From assembly GCA_016748015.1 (NCBI GenBank), contig JAAOMT010000263.1, forward strand, positions 64,193 through 128,192: a stretch of DNA of 64,000 nt. Direction: 5' to 3'. Numbering within the stretch: the stretch's first letter is position 1; each line of letters opens with the position of its first letter. This DNA comes from Geosiphon pyriformis. Its lineage: Eukaryota; Glomeromycota; Glomeromycetes; Archaeosporales; Geosiphonaceae. Positions 59,188 through 64,000 of this stretch are shown here, piece after piece. The notes under the pieces were generated by a model. It was not told the DNA's origin. It saw only the letters and a program-made list of their open reading frames with translations, and made no database searches. The position numbers were made by a program, and so were the translations under genes.

Positions 59188-60605
59188 GTTTTTATAATTA
59201 AAGATATGAAATTAGTTTTAAAATTGCACTAGTATCCTCTTTAAAAGCCAAAATGATTAAATCAATTTCGATAGGAATAGTTAAAATTAAATTTTTTTTT
59301 TCAAAAAAAACAAGGTGTATTTAAAGATATTCAAAATTTTTGTTTATTTTGTAAATATTTATAAAAAAATCAATTTCATATTAACTTTCGAAATTTTTGT
59401 CTGAATGTCTTTTTTTCTCATCAGGATTTTGATAATCTTTATTGTCTATCAAGAATTTAAACTTGTTTTAACCCTCAACCGTTTAGTTTCAAAAAATTGT
59501 TAACACCGATTTTCTTATTATAATTTTTTATGCTCATTTTATTGGAGATTTACAATGCTAGGATTAGTGATCATTATAATTCTCTGAATGCATTGTCGTT
59601 ATTACATCTGTTTATATCCTTATTAAAAGTGAAGCTATTTTTAAATTTGAAAAAGAATGCATTTATTCTTTTTTAGGATCTAAAATAAATGGGAAAACCA
59701 GTACCTTTGAAAAAAAGCTTTACAGATCATGTTGAAAGAGAAACAAGATTCTCAATCAATATTACATTAACTCTTTATGGAAGACATATGTTTAACTTGT
59801 AATAACTATTTTTCAACAAATTCTGCTAACCTTACAGAATTTATTTAAAATATTATATATTATTCAATATTTTTAATATATTCTTTAAGTAATTACAATT
59901 GTATTATTGAATAAATAAAATATATTTTTTTCATTATTAATGTTATGGTTTTAAGCAAAAAAAATTTTTTGTTTAGTAAATTATTTTAAAAATTATAATT
60001 TTAGTTAATATTAATTTTTTAATTTTTTTTTATAAGTTTTTAATATATATGTTACAAAGTAAAAGTTTTTTTTAAAATAAATTAAAAGAGTTTAGACAAA
60101 AACTAATCAAAATCATAAGATCCATTGAAAAAATTTTGGTGAAGAAGCAAATTTTGTAGCACCTAAGAGATGTAGTTCAAGGGTGATGTCACAAGAGCAT
60201 GCATGTGTTTGAAGAGTTGGTGGAATTGTAAAAAATAAAAATAGATTTATATTTATTACATTAGATTGAAAAAGTTATTCAAATATTACCAGACATTTAA
60301 AAAATAGAAAATTTTGAATTTAGAAAATTGTCCATATTTCTGATTAAAGATTAAATTTTATTGTATAATATAGCTACCGGATTTTCGTTTGCATTTCCAA
60401 AAGTTTTATATGCTCTGGTAACCCATAATGTTTATTGGATCCTTTGCAATAATAAAGCTGACCCAAGATTCGGTGCTAAAAAACTAAAATTTCCCGGTTT
60501 TTTATCTCTAGCATGCAAGAAAATGAGTTAATTACTGTGATGATAGAACAGATAAGAAAATCCACTATAAATTTCACTACTGGTAACTTATGGATCTTTT
60601 TAGAA
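59188..60605. other. Intergenic region, AT-rich
   Basis: Lies between divergent genes. Bases 59820-60080 are very AT-rich; nothing else recognisable. Confidence 0.5.
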
Positions 60606-60661
60606 GGTAAACATAAACAAGTGGGCTCAACGTAATCACTTTTTAGATGCTTAATTATAAA
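60606..60661 (+). promoter_or_regulatory. GGTAAACA and TATAAA block upstream of the broken BTB gene
   Basis: GGTAAACA (60606-60613), GTGGGC (60621-60626) and TATAAA (60656-60661) precede the ATTCATG at 60687-60693 in the same order as upstream of the BTB exon at the left end of the window, and GGATCTT lies just 5' of both blocks. Confidence 0.5.
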
Positions 60662-60690
60662 AACCTAAGAATTTTGCTTCCTTGATATTC

Positions 60691-62016
60691 ATGACGCCTC
60701 CACACTTTATCTCACGATTTCGGCAGCTTACTGAATAATGTAAGATTCTCTGATATTAGGATTGTCGTTGGCGATAGTTCGGTGAGTTTAGTTTGGTCGA
60801 ATATACTTGTTAATTTTTTATTCATACATTTTGTCTAGATACAAATATGGTGGTAAAATATCTCTTGAAGAACACGGAATACTTACGATCTTGGAATTGC
60901 TTGTTGCTGCTGATGAGCTCATTTTGAAAAACCTTATCAACTACCTGGAAGACTATCTAATTGAATATCACGCAAAACAGCTAGTAGAAAACTTTGCCTC
61001 TTTACATGAAACATTATTTATGCATGATTCGTTCAAAAAGCTACAAGGATTCTGCACTCAAATTGCTGTTAGACGTCCAGCTATAATCTTCAGATCCCGA
61101 GATTTCATCTCCCTTAATAAAAGTTTTCTTTCTTCGATTTTATCCCAGAATGACCTTATCATGGAAGAATCTCAAATTTGGGAAAAGGTTGTGGAATGGG
61201 GAGTTGCTAAATTGGGTAGCAATATTGATATAAAAGAAATCTCTAACTGGACAGATGAAAACTTTGAAGCCTTTAAGGAAATAATTGAAGAATTTCTACC
61301 TTTAATCCGGTTCTTTCATATATCTTCGGTTGACTTCTACTACAAAGTAAAACCGTTTGAAAAAATCTTGCCCGAAACTTTATATGAGGATCTTTTACAT
61401 CATTATTTGGTACCGGGGAGTCATCAAATGTCTGTAGACGCTCAGACATTACGTTGTTCTCGATTAAATGTTGATTCGAAGCTTCTTCGATTGCATAATG
61501 TAGAGCAGCTTGATCACTGGATTCAGGGCAAAGACGAAAATACTCCTTTCCAAAACCAACTTGAATATGATTTTGTTACTTCGAGGCAGTCGAGACGGAT
61601 TCAGTCCAGCTGATTTTCATCGATTATGCGATAATAAAGGAGCAACAGTTAGTGTTATCAAAGTGAAAGGAACTGGTCAATTAATTGGTGGGTATACCCA
61701 AGCATCTTGGGATTCTTCGAATGAATATTTAGATGGAACAGGCAGTTTTATATTTTCTCTTGATGGCAAAGCTGAAGATGCTAAACTTAGCAAATCTGTT
61801 TCCGATAATGGACCTTATGGTGCATCAAATCGTGGACCAGAATTTGGCGAGTTTAGTATTGTAATGAAAAGTGAAGATTTTCAAAATAGGCCTGGATGCT
61901 TTTGTGCAAAGGATACACATTATGAGCACACGATAATGCCTAATTCAGAAAATGAACAAGTAGACTTCTTTGTCGAGGAGTATGAAGTTTTTCGAATCAG
62001 AAATCAGAAACATTAA
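60691..62016 (+). pseudogene. BTB-BACK-TLDc protein gene, broken
   Basis: Exon 1 (60691-60781) keeps only the start of the BTB domain: RLHTLSHDFGSLLNN, VRFSDIRIVVG. It is out of frame with the ATG because a few bases near the start are lost, and it runs directly into the donor region, so the rest of the BTB domain is missing. The intron is 60782-60838. From 60839 YKYGGKISLEEHGILTILEL leads through a BACK-like helical region (about 60990-61230). The frame changes by one near 61577, and LLLRGSRDGFSPADFHRLCD, then GTGQLIGGYTQASW, mark a TLDc domain ending at 62016. BTB-TLDc proteins are a large expanded family in Rhizophagus-type fungi; TLDc domains are linked to oxidative-stress responses. Three separate lesions argue for a pseudogene; the BACK-TLDc part could still be transcribed. 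Confidence 0.8.
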
Positions 62017-64000
62017 AATTGGTTATATAATTTAATTAATTGAGTTTTTATATTTTCTAAAGTTTATATTAATAGGGTTCCCTATTTTGGAAAAGATTCT
62101 TTTAGAACTTATTACTATAAGCTCTACAATAAAGATACAGAATTGGATATGAAATATTATTTCAAAAATCAGTGTATCTAATTTCAACTGAGGTTAGTGC
62201 CAAATCTTTTAACTACTTTGAAAATTATTTCAAGTTAAAATATATTCTATGTTATTAAAAAATATTCATAACTTTGTAAGATACGAACAAGATAGTTTTA
62301 CGCCAATAATTTAATATATAATATATTTAAACATAATGAGTTAACCAATTTAATCAAATCCAAAAAATTTAATTCAGCTAATTAATGTTAATAAGATCAA
62401 ATATAATTAAGCTTGTTGCCTATAAAAAATCATTAATAAAGGATACATTTTGTTATATCTGATATTTTTCAATAGAAAAATCATAAAATCTCCTCGAATT
62501 ATGCACTTGAAAATCCTACAAATTTTGATGTTCAGAAAATTAATGGTTTTTAGATTGTAGTTCTTGAAAATATTTTAATATTAATTTTGCTCAAAAAAAG
62601 GCAGTAAAACAATATTGAAGATAAAGCATTTTGTGAACAAATAAAGCAAACAAGAGGAAAATTTTTTGATTTTTATATCTTATTTTTATATATTATATTT
62701 ACATACTAATATTTAATTTTATGTTAAGTAAATAAACCATAAAGCTTCATAAAAGAAAGTAAAGAATTTGGCAAAATGCCTAAAGTAAAATTAAAATAAT
62801 TAATAATAGTTTATCACTATCAATTTATCATCCTGATTAGAATGAATTCAATATTATTTTAAGCCTTCATTCGAGCAGTGAAAAAATGATAACCATTTAA
62901 ATTCAATCGTAGAGCTCATTATTATTTCATTCAAATTGTGTAATGAGTTGAAATTGACAAATAGATAATGCTGGAAGTCGAACGTTACAAAACCTAATAT
63001 GTGAATGAACATAAGAAAATGGAAAACACATAATATTACGTGCTTTATCATGGATTGTTACCATGTACATATTCAGGCATAATTATTTTGTGTTATTATA
63101 CTATGCAACTTACTGTCATTTCAGGCTCAATTATTTAATATGAATGAATTTTATTTTAAATTTTCAGGCCAAAAAACTTGAATTATATTTAAAAATAATT
63201 TTTAGTCGTAATGAATAACCTTGAAATTATATGTGCAAGGATAAAATAAATTTCTGTAGGAAATATCAACTTAAAAAAATGATGGATTAATATTCTTGGG
63301 AAAAATGTTTTTCTATTGATTTTTGTTCAATTGAATTATATATGACATCTTTTTCAAGTAGTCTATCAGTGAAGAGATGTTTTTGAACTTGGATTTTATA
63401 AAATCTATATATAAAAGTATCAAGTTTTTGCAGCGCGGCTTATGTGTATTAAATTAATTTTTTATTTACAAGTAAGATTTTATTTAAAAGCTAGTTTACC
63501 CATTTGCTGATTTAGAATTTTGAGCTAATTTTGGTGATTTTAAAATAAAAATATTCTTGATTTATTGAAAAAAACTTTCTAAAGCAACTTTAAATCTTGA
63601 ATTCAGGTTAGCAAAATATCATTTTTCTTGGTTAAATGCTTTTTAAGAATCTAAGCCCATCATGATTGAATATATTTTCAGTCTAAAATATTAAACTGAC
63701 AATATATTTATTTTATATATTGAACTTGAATTAAATCTTAAAAATAGTATTGCTTTTCAAATGCTAAATTGAAGTTTTCATCATAAATAGATATTTTTGA
63801 ATAACATAAATCTTTAGGATTATTTAATATCTAATATTCATCAGAATTTAGCAAATTAGAAGTAAATGAATTGTTCCAAAATAAAAGGACAATAAATTTA
63901 TTACAATCTGATTCATAAAAATCATTATAAGGATTGAATGAATAGCATGTTGATTGCTTAGCGATGTTTCTTGCTAATAAAGGAAAAACTCTTTTTATGC
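62017..64000. other. Right-end gene-free region
   Basis: AT-rich, with no coding sequence supported; the short minus-strand frame at 62854-63051 has no domain. Confidence 0.5.

Noticed and set aside
62854-63051. 65-codon minus-strand frame
   Set aside because: No domain, isolated, hydrophobic and His-rich in AT-rich DNA.

Overview
The window looks like nuclear DNA of a filamentous fungus, most likely an arbuscular mycorrhizal fungus (Glomeromycotina, Rhizophagus-like). This is inferred from four things: extreme A+T content; short AT-rich GT-AG introns; sparse genes set among decayed transposons; and gene families that are strongly expanded in that group (BTB/BACK/TLDc proteins, Sel1-repeat proteins, F-box/LRR proteins, class-3 lipases). 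No database search was possible, so the assignment rests on recognised motifs only.

Layout, left to right. At the left edge lies the first exon of a BTB-domain gene (minus strand, running off the window), followed by a MITE-like element, a very AT-rich tract and a frameshifted LINE-type remnant. From 8.6 to 24.3 kb there is a gene-bearing stretch: a jacalin-like lectin (-), a two-exon multi-pass membrane protein of TspO-like appearance (-), a three-exon HMG-box protein (+), a five-exon gene with a ubiquitin-like N-terminus and no recognised family (-), and a Sel1-repeat protein (+). From 26.8 to 33.3 kb sit two related class-3 lipase genes (-). They are separated by an AT-rich tract holding a TnpB/Fanzor-like fossil and a broken uridine-kinase-like gene. 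A membrane-anchored CPYS glutaredoxin (+) follows at 37.7 kb, a dead Tc1-type transposase at 39.5 kb, and a polyQ/H-rich SH3 protein resembling Lsb1/Pin3 (-) at 42.3-44.1 kb. After another long AT-rich tract come a decayed unrecognised gene (47.4-48.1 kb), an F-box/LRR protein (+), transposon-like debris, a small secreted repeat protein (-) with a broken paralogue 1 kb away, and a DUF3712-like membrane-anchored protein (-) interrupted by one homopolymer frameshift. At 60.7 kb there is a broken BTB-BACK-TLDc gene (+) whose promoter and first intron match those of the gene at the left edge.

There are no operons. The genes are single eukaryotic units, and the clearest relationships are duplications: the BTB pair at the two ends, the lipase tandem and the secreted-protein pair. 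In each pair one member is damaged: the BTB copy has lost most of its BTB domain, the upstream lipase has Tyr in place of the expected catalytic His, and the secreted-protein copy is frameshifted. Very AT-rich gene-free blocks of about 1 to 2.5 kb alternate with the gene-bearing DNA and often carry slightly GC-richer transposon fragments. Splice models below were built by hand from GT-AG (one GC-AG) sites with matching phases and are not supported by transcripts. I saw no tRNA, rRNA or CRISPR array.
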